Source: Lichtheimia corymbifera B2541 (Eukaryota > Mucoromycota > Mucoromycetes > Mucorales > Lichtheimiaceae). Taken from it: a DNA stretch of 64,000 nt. The notes beneath the pieces were generated by a model. The model made no database searches, was not told the DNA's origin, and saw nothing but the letters and a program-made list of their open reading frames with translations. Both the position numbers and the translations under genes were made by a program. This document shows positions 47,021 to 58,210 of the stretch, piece by piece. Numbering within the stretch: the stretch's first letter is position 1; every line of letters begins with the position of its first letter. The stretch spans positions 1-64,000 of the forward strand of contig JNEU01001088.1 of the NCBI GenBank assembly GCA_000697475.1, given 5' to 3'.

Positions 47021-47323
47021 ACACGTCACATTACACTCGTTCAATATCCAAGCAAACAATCATCGATATAAAAATAAACATAGTATTGCTGTTTTTGACT
47101 TGGGTGATCATTTTATTATGAATAAGCTGCTCCACAGCTGGGTTGCCAAAGCGGTGATTTGGGTGAAAAAGATCTAGAGTCAATATCATCGTGTATATAC
47201 ATTGTGTGTGTAGGTAGGTAGGTAGGTGTGTGAGGATAAAGATGAGATATACAGATAAAGGGATTATTTGTAAGATAGGAGAGAGCGAGAGGATTGTGAA
47301 AGAGGGAGAAAGAAAGGGAAAAA
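47021..47323. other. Convergent spacer with (GTAG)n run
   Basis: Lies between the small membrane ORF and the P450 3' end. It includes a short tandem GTAG run (about 47212-47227). No gene seen. Confidence 0.55.
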
Positions 47324-49120
47324 TTAACGCTTCTCAACAGAAACCTTCATGCCGTCCTTCATGGGAAGAGTCAATGAGATTTGATAAGTGATATCTTGAC
47401 CAGGCAAAAGGCTGAACTTGTAACGCTTGAGAAGGAAGACAATAGCAACAAGAGCTTCAAGAGTAGCGAGATGTTGACCGAGACAAGTACGAGGACCAGC
47501 ATGGAAAGCAGGCCATTGACCTTGAGACTCACGTCGTAAATCGCCTTCAGGGGTAATCCAGCGCTCAGGTCGGAATTGTTTGGCATCGGCACCCCAAACC
47601 TTTTCATTGCGTCCTTGTGACCAAGGAGACCAGAGAATGTAGTCACCCTTACGAATGTGCGTGCCATCGGGCCAAACGTCATCGTTCAAGGCATACTTTT
47701 GGTTAAGAGGCACGGATGGGTATTGACGTAACACTTCATAAAACCTATATAGATATGAAATGATGATGAGCAAATGTTGTCAGGGTCATGTGAATTTCAC
47801 GACTTACACAGCATGAGCGTATTTCATGTTCTTGATGGCTTCGAACAAGGCAGTAGAATCGTGCATCACGTCGTCAGTGATATGGGTATTGATCTCATCC
47901 AAGAGCTTGGCTTCGACACGAGGATGGCACATGAGCATGTAAAAGGTCCAAGACAAGGCTTGTGCAGTAGTATCACGACCAGCAATCACAAAGTTGAGCA
48001 CAATATCACGCAGCTCATTGTTGTTAAGTGGTTCACCGTTCGCATTACGTGCTTGCATGAATCGAGATAAAAGATCCTTCTTGACTTCACCAGCAGCCAT
48101 TTCCTCGCGTCGTTTCTCGGTGACTTCACGTGCGAAGCTGTCGACCACGTGCAAGTGATCCTTCATACCATCGCGCCATGGAGCAAGCATCTTTTGAATG
48201 CGTTCAGTAATGGGCCAAATGGGATTGACGAAGCGTTGGAATGTGTTCTTTTGTGCCTCATCGAAAGCGGCAGCGAAGGGGACTTTGCCTTTGGAACCAA
48301 GAGCATTGAGTTGAACACCAAAGCCAAGCCTACAACAAGGGGTTGTCACTGAATTTGTATACGCGTGCACACACATACAAATACCACATACTTACAAGAT
48401 GAAAGAATCCAATGTAAACTTGAACATGATATCATGGAAGTCGACCGACTCGTGGTTTTCAGCAGCCTTATCCCAAATAGTTTCACTCATGTAATCAATT
48501 TCTTGAACAAAGACGCTAATAATAATGATACAATGAGCCTTTTTCTTGTTACCTGTGTGTGAATGAATGAGTTGACTTACTCTGTGAATTGATCACGGAA
48601 GTTCTTGACATTAAAGATCAAAGAAGCCGTCTTGCGTTGATATTTCCAATCTTCACCATTGGCATTAAAGATACCATTACCAAAAAGATCGTTCATGGCA
48701 CCATGGAATTCAGGTCCCTTGATATAGTTTTCAAAGTTGGTCTTCAGGAGGTGTTCCACATTACGTGGATCGACGGTAGCGATATGGCGTGGAATTCCGA
48801 GTGCCGACATGGTCCTACATACGCATAGATGGATCAGCCATGATCATGACGTACAAACTGTGTGTGTTGGATGTGTGTGCTTACAAGGTCTGTTCATCCA
48901 ATGACGTGAATCCTTCCAATAAAAATTCGTGCAGCTTATCCTTCCATTGAAGTAAAACGGGAAGGTTGCCAACCAAAGGCCAGCCAGGTTGTGTCACAAC
49001 ATCTTTACGAACTTCGTCGAATACAGCACGATCGTGATAAATGGCAGCAAGTGCAGTGACACCAGCCACTGCGGCACCACCAATGTAAGCCAAAGGATTG
49101 CTTTGTTGCGAGATAGACAT
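47324..49120 (-). CDS. Cytochrome P450, CYP52/CYP86-clan (fatty-acid hydroxylase-like)
   Basis: Five exons on minus: 49120-48885, 48814-48581, 48515-48396, 48329-47808 and 47744-47324; 510 aa. The N-terminus has a single hydrophobic anchor (LAYIGGAAVAGVTALAAIY). The proline-rich hinge is PGWPLVGN. The C-helix motif is WKYQRKTAS, the I-helix AGRDTT, then FYEVLRQYP (ExxR), FRPERW, and the heme loop FHAGPRTCLGQ with Cys458. The GPRxCLGQ heme loop and the I-helix AGRDTTA are typical of CYP52/CYP86/CYP704 omega-hydroxylases acting on fatty acids or alkanes; exact substrate unknown. It is not closely similar to the tandem P450s at 7158 and 11732. Confidence 0.95.
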
Positions 49121-49692
49121 TGTAGTATAGAGAGAGAGAGAAATGTATACAAGGAAAAAAAATACAAGGAAAGAAAAAGAGGTTTAATTTATATAGATCG
49201 GTGATCGGGTATCACAGATCCAAGCAACGTGGTATGAGTGGGGGTATTCCACCCCACCACACCAAGAAAAGCTTGGACAACGCACTATGCTTTCGTATCA
49301 CATGCTGGGCAAAATCCATCGTCATCCCGCTACTCTCCCCACACAATCGCCTGAAAGTGAGAATTGAAACACACTGTGACTTTTTTCCTTATAAGGATGC
49401 ATTTGACAGCAGTAAGTGAAAACAGGATATAAATGGGTAAGATGCAAGATTTTTCTCAAGAGGGAAGGGAGAGAAAGAGAGAGAGAGAGAGTAGGGCATA
49501 CATACAAATATCAAATGTGTGGCATGCATGGGCTGCTATTATGCTGCTGTTGTTGGTATGGCATTAAACAAAAAAGAAGAGAGGATATGCTTTGTGTAAA
49601 AAGTAGAAAACAAAGGATGCATAAAAGTAGCATAATAGATGTGTAAGGCTGCTATGTCAAAATATGGTAATCGGCGGCTTTTTTTTCATGTG
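49121..49692. other. Spacer upstream of the P450, with GA-rich tract
   Basis: Contains P450 promoter sequence and a (GA)n-rich run near 49468-49491. A poly-T tract at 49679-49686 lies just 3' of the CP2 gene stop. No gene seen. Confidence 0.5.
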
Positions 49693-52261
49693 CTAATGTT
49701 CCAAAACAAGTCGGACCATGCCATCTGCCTTAATTTCCCATGATACGGTAACCATGGCATTGTCCAATAAATGCTGTGCCACGACTGAATCATCCACCAG
49801 AATCAAGACACCATTATTGTTGCTGTTGTTGGATCGCTTGGTGTAGTGAGTGGATGGTTGCTGTGGTTGTGATGCTGCTGGGACAATGGGAGCAGTTGTT
49901 GTTGTTGTTGTTGTTGATGTTGTATCATCCTTACGCCGCCAAATAACGTCCGCCACTTGATTTGGATGAAGTGAGAGGAGCGTGCATAATTTGTGTTTGA
50001 GATCATCGACAGTGGGTTTCTCAAGTTGAAGGCGTTTGGGTTCAGCATTGGGTATACGTTGCTGGGTTGCAGCTACTTGAATATACAAACAAAGGGCTAA
50101 ATTCCAAACGCGTCAGCCACAGAGATAGCAAATAGTCATCTTTTTTTTTATCTTACCTTCTACATTACGTCTTTTGTTGCTGTTACTAGTGGTATTGTCA
50201 TCTTGTGGAAGAGGGCGTTTGGTGCCTGTTGTGACTCCTGAAGGTGTTACCGGAGAAGGTGTGCTCATAAAGCTGAGTGCCGGGGTTACCATAAATGGCC
50301 GTGTCATAAGATCGTCATTGTGGTTGGTGTTGCTGGATGGCAGTGTTACACTACCGTTGCTATGGATTGATCCGGGTGTGGTTGTGCTGTAGTCAGGTGT
50401 TTTGGCTGTAAAGTATCCATCATCAGTTTCGCTCCAACGCTTCCCACTCATGTCCATCAATGGATTGACAGGCCCTGTTGCTGTGGCTGTTAAGGGCGTA
50501 TCTGCTGCTGCTGTCATTGGAGACGAAGACTGGAACCACGTGTCCAAATGGTAATGGTACGAAGGCAGAATCGATGGCGCTGTAATGGTGCGTGTATGCT
50601 TGCTGTTGAAGTGGAAATCAAACGATGTCGGTGGATGGTGTTCAAGCACAGGCGATGTGGGTGTTTCGGTGAAGACACTGTATGGCATGGGTTGGTTGTA
50701 CATGAGCCACATCGGGTGTCGACCTAGATCGTCTCCTGCCGTTTCTGTATACCATGTAAGTGAACAGCTTATAGTGAGCCGTCTTGCTTTAACCTACCTC
50801 GCATCTTTTCAAATTGCTTGCCAGCTTGTTTAATATCATCCTTGTTCTTTCGCTCAGCACCCTAATTGGATCCATAGTTAGTTTAATAGCCTGTTCTATA
50901 ATAAAATGATCGCTTATTACCTTATCTCGAAAGAGCTTGATTTTACAAAAAGACGATTCATTGTATTCCCATGACGATGGTTGTTGTTGTTGCTGCTGCT
51001 CAAGGGAAGCTGGAGATGAGGCAGATGATGATGGTAATGCACGACTTTCCATTTGTGCACGAAGAGGAATCCCCTTGACACCTTTGATACGAGAGAAATC
51101 GGTCGACAAACAATTGAATCGTACATGGATACGCGCACCACATGCACCATTCCATTCAAAACTGATACGATCAAATCCTGGGTACTGAATGTTACTGATC
51201 CCTGTGGATTGTGCATTGTCTGTGTTATACAAAGAGTGATAGAGAAAGAATGAGCACACAATGAACCTTACAAATCATGTGATCTCTATTTTACCAATAT
51301 CAATGGCACGGGCAGACTGGGGTGTCTTTTGTTGACTGAGCCAAAATTTCCAGTAATTATTGGCCACTCGACGATGGGATGGATCATGAAAAGTGATTGC
51401 CACGGTACTGGTGATAGGACCATCATGCTTATGTCTATCATTGAGCTGGATCGCGTACGATTGACCTCGATTCATGTAGGTGATGCTTGTTTCTTCGCTC
51501 TTTTGCGTAATGGCCGTCGCAGCTATATAGAGCGTTAATCTATCAATGACGACCTTTAGACCTGTCAATTTTACTACTTTACCTTGGAGTACCACGTGGA
51601 ATCTTAAATGCTTGCTAAACACACAATGAGTATGATGATGATGATCTGCAAGAGACACACACCCTTTCCTAATTTACCTTTGTGTAGCAATTTCGTCGGC
51701 AAATGGCATCGACGACATATTGATGGGTTGGGGTTGTGGAGCAAGTACAGAAGAATGAGCAGTGTCAAATGCAAAAGGGGATGATGCCGATTGAGAAGAA
51801 CAAGTACTTGCTGTTGCTGTGGCAGCTGAACAACGCATTGTAGGGTTACTGTTGTAAATGGGCTGAAGCGTAGGTGATAAGAAACGATCCGTAATGCTGG
51901 CAGCAGTATGTGGATAAGTGGATGAGGCTGCTCTTTGATGTTGGTGAGATCGTGAAAAATCATTCATCAGGATAGTGGGATCAAAAGGCGTTGTTGTTGT
52001 TGTTGGTGGTGGAGTAAAGTAGTAGTCTGGTGAAATGTTGGTGATAGGTTGTTGGGAATAAGGCTGGATCATAAGGGCAGCGTCATTTCTAATTGGCATC
52101 GAAAATAAATATAATTGTTTACGGATTTCAAAATATGCGTTAGAAAGCACTTACTCGTTGATGGTTGTGCGCTGTAAAGCTGATGTGGGTGGCGAGGTAG
52201 AAGGGTGCGTGTTGGTACTATTGCGAGATACTTGTTGCTGTTGTTGGTGTGCAAGGATCAT
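49693..52261 (-). CDS. CP2/grainyhead-family transcription factor
   Basis: Eight exons on minus: 52261-52155, 52088-51678, 51614-51583, 51522-51295, 51219-50921, 50861-50798, 50744-50157 and 50075-49693; 703 aa. The CP2 DNA-binding core is clear: RFHVVLQAATAITQKSEE, SITYMNRGQSYAIQL, VAITFHDPSHRRVANNYWKFW, FEWNGACGARIHVRFNCLSTDFS, GVKGIPLRAQ and FCKIKLFRDKGAERKNKDDI. The last exon (about 128 aa) holds a compact domain with KLCTLLSLHPNQVADVIWRR and VLILVDDSVVAQHL, resembling the ubiquitin-like dimerisation domain of the family. The rest is Ser/Thr/Pro/Gln-rich. Fungal relatives regulate cell-wall remodelling and cell separation. The exon 4 acceptor was chosen to join the conserved strand in frame. 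Confidence 0.93.
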
Positions 52262-52404
52262 ATTTTACTATAAACGTGACCAACACGTAAATACAGTTTG
52301 ATCGTGCACATATAGGATGTCTGATTAAATACCTTTCGAGAGGGATAAGAGAAAGAGAGAGCCAGCTTTCTTGTGTGTGTGTGTGGATTACAATGGGTAA
52401 TAAT

Positions 52405-52437
<33 letters not shown>

Positions 52438-55400
52438 AAATGTAGCTCGGAGGCAGATGGGGTGGGGAAGCGAGGGATGAAAGGATGATCAGCAAAAGGT
52501 ACAGCTTTATATATGATGCTATAGTAGGGTGTCAAAAGTAATCCTTATGTTGGAAGTTTGACGAACGTAACTGAGGAGATGCAGGGTGATTTGTTCTTGT
52601 CGTCGTTGTCAAGTGTGCCTCTTTCTTTTTCTGCAAGCTAAAAAAAGGCTTCTATGGGGCAAGGGGATAGGAATAATGAACGAGAGATACACACACAAGT
52701 CAAGGAAGGATCGGAGTCGTCCTTTAGAAACCATGGCGACCAATGTGTATTTATACAGTAAGGAGGCGTATATCATTGCTACGGAAAGCACAATGCTACC
52801 TTGATCACACGGATGAGGAAGTAAAGAAGCAGGTGCGAATACATTTATAGTTAATTCGCATCCAATTGTGTGTGCACATTTTATGAAGGAGGATCAAGGG
52901 ATGTATATGATGTGAACACTGTCAACAAGGCACACACACACACACACTCTCTCTCTCGTTCTCTGATCGGATGGGGCGGATCATCCTTATTACATTTCCT
53001 TTTCTTTCCGCTACCAGCGATATAGGGCTCTAATCACTCTAACTGTCATTTTAATGAACCAAATGCATTTGAAAGAGCTCATCCTTTGTACAATGAAATG
53101 GATCATTATCATCCTCATCCTTTTTACATCTTTGTCTCCTGTATTGCTTAAACAATGATGACATTAAACAGCGAAAGAAAGGGGAATGACACTTGAAGTT
53201 TTCAGGGGGGGAAGACCTAGAAGAAAGCCAAAGGAAGATACAAAGGGGAAGTTTAATGTGATGAGAGATTGATGCAATATGTGAGAGTTGTACCCATATC
53301 AGGGAGGAGATTTTTTGGCCACTGGATAGGAAAAGGAGGAGAGGGGAAAAGGGGTAATGTGGGCTCATCAATCATGATCGCCCCGGCATAATGATGCGTT
53401 AAAGTCTGGGGTTAACGCGGCGGATCGGGAACCATCACATAAGCGCATTGTTGTCTCTACAACGGGTAACTAGCAATAGAATGGCCAATCCAAATTTTAT
53501 AGACAACCCGAGTTTTAATGATTGCTATCATGTGCTTCCGTCAAGGTACGATGCAATTACGTCATGTAAAGTTGACTTTTACCACTAGCAAATAAAGCAT
53601 TCATCAGGAGGAACACGGGAGTGATATGAGGAGGAGGAATAAAAGAGCGTATTGTATGAAAAAACATTGATGCCGGTGTAGATAGAGAGAGATAGAGAGA
53701 GGCATGTCATATTATCAAAATAAACGTATAACCAAGGGAATGGTAGGCAAGGAGGGATAATACAAAGAAATCATCAGCAAGACATGCCGTTGCATGCTGT
53801 CTCCACCAATGCGCTTATAGTGGCGATCAATAACTGAGGTGGCGTAGACATATATAGCATTGCATATAAATTGATATCATTTGGAACGCTCTCGGCGAAG
53901 ATATCCGAGGTCGAGATTGCTAAATACGTGTGAGTCTGGCGTTTGACTTGATTGTTGTCGGCAGGAGTGACAAGGAAAATGAACATATGTATGGAAAATC
54001 CGACAATGCTGCTGATGTAAAACAGCCTTCGTAGCTCTCTCCCTCGCACAATGTGTTGACACTGTCTCGACTACAGAGTCTCCCTTGCCATTTTTGGAAT
54101 TCTTGTTGTTTGGCCGTCCCATCCTCTTACACATATACTCTCTCTCCTCTCTTCTCTTAGCTCAGCAAGGAGGCGTCTTTTCATCGTTGTTGTTGATGAT
54201 TTACTTTGGGTACAATGGATACTTTAATATCCCATGACGTCGTGAGAAAATCCTTGAAGACAACTCCTTTCTAGCTCTTGCTCCCAGTGCACTCAAGTCG
54301 TTACCGAGGTACATCATTTGCACATGTTAACAAGCGGAGGATCGTTGTGCGCGTACATAGTAATATGGATATGCAACCGGGGTGTCTATGATAAAGCTCC
54401 CTGAATGAAACATAGCATAAGTGAACATCTCTCTCTTTACGTATATTTCTGCTGATATGACTATGGGAGTATTCATGTGGATCTGTTTATTGTGCCGACA
54501 TCCTAAGATTAAGTTGTCACGATGCATGAATCTAAGTTTGAGTCAGTCAAATAAATAGGAAAGGGAAAGTGTGTGTGGGGCACGACCTGTGTATCAGTTA
54601 GATGCCTTGTACGTGTCACCCAAAGGACAAGAAACTTTATCATTTGCTTTATCATTTTTACAGTGGACCCGACAAGGCGCAGCAGCAGCAGCGTCCTGAA
54701 TATGGTTCTAGTTTACCACCTCCCACCATCAAAGCCTTTGGGTCCTCATGTCACGATTTGAGTAACACAAACGGTTGCATGATCTCATTAAACTTCCAAC
54801 ATTAAGACCGGTTATTAAACTTGCCTTAGAAAAAAAAAGGGGTTAAGACCAGCTGTATGCTTTCATGTCAGGGGATTTTAGTAAAACGATAACAGAGGAC
54901 CATGATAATGGATATGCGAAAGCGATGATCCTGGATGTGACAGTCATGTTATTTCGCTGGTTATTTTTTGTTCGTGGCTCCTGATTATGCATGTCCATGG
55001 GAGACGTAACAGTACAGTGTGCGGGAAAAATGGACGAGCACGGATAATAGCATTCTGCCACACATGCATTGGGCCGTCAAACGTGCAGCTTATCACATAA
55101 TCACTTGCTTTAAATGGAAATTCCCAAGGAATAGGAGATGGGTTCACGCATCGTTGCACAATGGTCATACTTGGCATTGATGGGGGGAGAAGGTTCGGGT
55201 TGCACGGTGATAAAATTGAAGCATATCCGAGTGTCAGTCACTAATTTGGACTCAATGCTATAGCACATGTCATATTCAGGGAAAACGTCACCACTGACTG
55301 ACCACATGATACATCCAACTTTTATTTTCGAAAGTCGATTTAAATAACCATGTCATTATAGCAGGTGGTGTACACCATTAACGCAGATGGTCTCGTACTA

Positions 55401-56129
55401 AATTAGTGGTGCTGAGCAAACTGGTAGCAGGCACACATTGGGAACTGGTATTGCGTTCTATAATACTCCGGGGGGGATCAATGCCGAATGGTCTTCTTTC
55501 TCTCGTTGCCAATTACAACCTCCTGGGAAAGAAAATCTACGTGTATGCATGAAGAGACATTTTCGCTTTGATATAGAAGGGTTGTCAAGTATTTTGGATG
55601 GAAGATTCAATGTTCAACGTCCGTACTTTCTATCTAATCACTGAAATAAGGAGGAGAGCTATGTTATGAATACAGTCCACATTCAAAGATACAAAATGAA
55701 TCAAACAAACTCTTTCTCTTCCCCTCTCCCTATTCCCTTCATCAAAAGCATCTACAAGTGGGTATAACATGCATTTCCCATAGAGTGCCACACATGATGA
55801 GGTCCATCTCTTACACTATACAAACTTTGAAATAGTTGACCAACACAATCTCGTACTCGTTAAAGTAACCCTTTAATGCAAAACGTTCATAAGTGATAGA
55901 TTGAGAGGTACAATGAATTGCTATGAGGGAGTTACATAGGTTTGGGAAAGTCCTATCCTTTGGGTGTGCATTGTGAGTGGATGTGAAGTGGCATTTGATG
56001 CGTGGTGGCGAATTATATGCATAGCGTGTCAAAACATGGTTATCATTCGTGATGGTTGTACTTTGTCGACAGGATCCAAATCCTTCAATCCATGTGCCCA
56101 TCCAATCCAAATCCATAAGAAGCTGTATG
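52262..56129. other. 3.9-kb gene-poor region
   Basis: Holds the CP2 gene upstream region, a (CA)n/(CT)n microsatellite at 52929-52957, GAGATA-like repeats near 53681-53699 and several ORFs of 60-106 codons. The longest are minus 53051-53371 and minus 53774-54049. None has a recognisable motif or a phase-matched partner exon. A small gene or a non-coding RNA may be hidden here, but nothing can be supported from sequence alone. Confidence 0.5.
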
Positions 56130-56545
56130 TATTGAAAGCAAGTTGATACACGTAAATAAAGCTGCTTCTATAGACGGCTATCTGCTGTTCTCGTAAAAAA
56201 AATGCTGCAATGCAAGCTGCTGCAAGTAGCTTGAGGCAATGGAGTAGAGACATCGCTACCAGAAACTGCTGGAATGAATGCTGTTACGTTTGATTGCGGC
56301 GGAGGAGTGACAAGGGAAGGTGTAGCGTGTCAAGAAACGCGGGTGTTGTAGTGGGGTGCACACGCCATGGAGTTGCCATTCAGTCAAAGACAATCGGATC
56401 AAAGCAACTATAGCGTTGACATGATGGGTTGAAGCAGGACAATCGTTCGCAGGTGGTAGTTGCACTTGATTGGGAGGAAGAGACAAGAAAGCTACAAGTG
56501 GAAGAGCTGGAAATTAAATTGGCCAGGCACTGTCCTACAAATCTA
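56130..56545. repeat. Dispersed repeat block A, copy 3 (3' part only)
   Basis: Matches 6285-6750 and 3530-3980 in the same orientation, including the segments around AAGAAACGCGGGTGTTGTA and TTGAAGCAGGACAATCG. It lacks the upstream half of block A and runs directly into array 2. Confidence 0.85.
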
Positions 56546-57565
56546 TGCACACTGTAATTGATCCATGATCATGAGCCTCTCTCGAACCCCAAACTTGCAC
56601 ACAAGATGCTCCTGGACATGCTGACCAACTTTGTATTAATAAAGAACCCATGCTTCATTCAAAGATTTCGAAAGGGAGAGCATAATGTGGGATTGACTAT
56701 AACGGATGAAAATTGGGAAAGCGCCGGATTTATGAAAAAGTCAATTAGTATGTAGTTTCTTGGGATTCCCTATCTCGCACTTGAAACTTGGTATGAAGGT
56801 TCTCTGAGACATGTCGATCAACTCCATTCATTTGAAAACCGTATGCTTCATTATCATGTTTTACGAATCGGGCGGCCCAAATATAGGAGAGATGATGGAT
56901 GGACGGAACGCAAGTAGGGTGTATAGTGCAAACCCCCGCCGTTGTCCACCTTCATCGTGAAACTTGGTCAGGCCGTGGGCTTCGACATGCTGATCAACTC
57001 CATTCATTTTAAAGTCGCATGTTTCATTGTGCGGATTAAAATGGGAGCGTCCGATAATGAACCGACGGTTATATATGTATGGAGAATGGCCCATAACCTC
57101 GAGATTGCCCAATTCGAACATGAAACTTTCACACAAGGTGCTCTCAATCATGCTGATCAACTTTGTTCTAATAAAGAACCCACACTTCATTTGAAAATTT
57201 TGTATGGTAGGATGTAATATAGGATAGACTATACGGCGGTCGGAAATGGGGTACGCGCCGGATTCATGAAATGCCTTTCAGTATGAATTAATTGAGATTC
57301 CCCATTTTGAACTTGAAACTTGGTCAGAAGATCCGCTGATACATGCTGATCAACTCCATTCATTTAAAAACCATACTTTTCATTATGATGTAATTAAATG
57401 CGGAGAGTCCAGATGTACGAGACACGATGATGGACGGACGGGAATAAGTGGGGTGTATAGTGCACGTCCCTGCGATTGTTCAGAAGGTTTGCAAGGACAT
57501 GCTGCTTGTCTTTGTTCAAATAAAATCACATGCCTCATTATGAGAACTTTGAATACGGGCATCCG
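56546..57565. repeat. Tandem array of diverged units (array 2)
   Basis: Same order of units as 4005-4985, also following block A. The ATGCTGATCAACT-like core recurs in about six units. Minus 56861-57190 and minus 4287-4541 give similar peptide-like frames, and plus 56942-57217 resembles plus 4371-4625. The spacing and order are conserved over 52 kb, so the arrays are copies of one element and not independent satellites. Confidence 0.85.
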
Positions 57566-58210
57566 ACTGCCGTATGCCAAGTACCAATACACGCATGGAC
57601 AATCCCCAAGATAGCAAGTGAAAGATACCACAACCACCACGACATTACACAAGAAGAGCACTACCATTCACACACACATACATACGACTCTATCCATCAC
57701 CCAACATCGCATATGTATTATCCCAACCTTATATAGAATCACCCTAACATCGCACCGAGTCCATAGAGACACATATAAAACCTGTCGCAGTTGTAGCTGA
57801 AAACAGCAGTTATACATAATAACACTATATTGATTCTCAACGTATTCTATTCTGTGAACATCTACCAAATACCTAACTGCATGATACATACACTATCCAG
57901 AACAGCTCATAATTGGCAGCTAACAGCTACTTTTACCCAACCCCACTGCATGTGAACGATCAACCTTTTTGATCCGAGAGGATTTGACTGAGCTACGCTC
58001 AAACAATGAGTTGAGTACATGGTATCTATGCTCACAAACAGGCTAATGCATAGCTATATCATAATAGAGAAGCACAATCAACGAATGATTCAGGGAAAAA
58101 TGCAAATATGCAGTCAATTGTATTGAAGTCTTCTAGGTTTGGGATGATAAGGGGGTTGGTTGGATAGGTGGGCTGGTGTACTAGCTATATAAATGGTACT
58201 ATACTACAAT
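57566..58210. other. Intergenic region 3' of aconitase
   Basis: AT-rich DNA between array 2 and the aconitase stop codon. No gene seen. Confidence 0.55.

Noticed and set aside
53051..53371. 106-codon ORF on minus
   Set aside because: Its end looks slightly protein-like (charged), but there is no start context, motif or second exon.
53774..54134. Two overlapping minus ORFs (85 and 91 codons)
   Set aside because: They use different frames, and no intron with usable length joins them. The second has a hydrophobic stretch but no other support.
55438..55644. 68-codon ORF on plus
   Set aside because: Isolated, unrecognised and near the repeat block.
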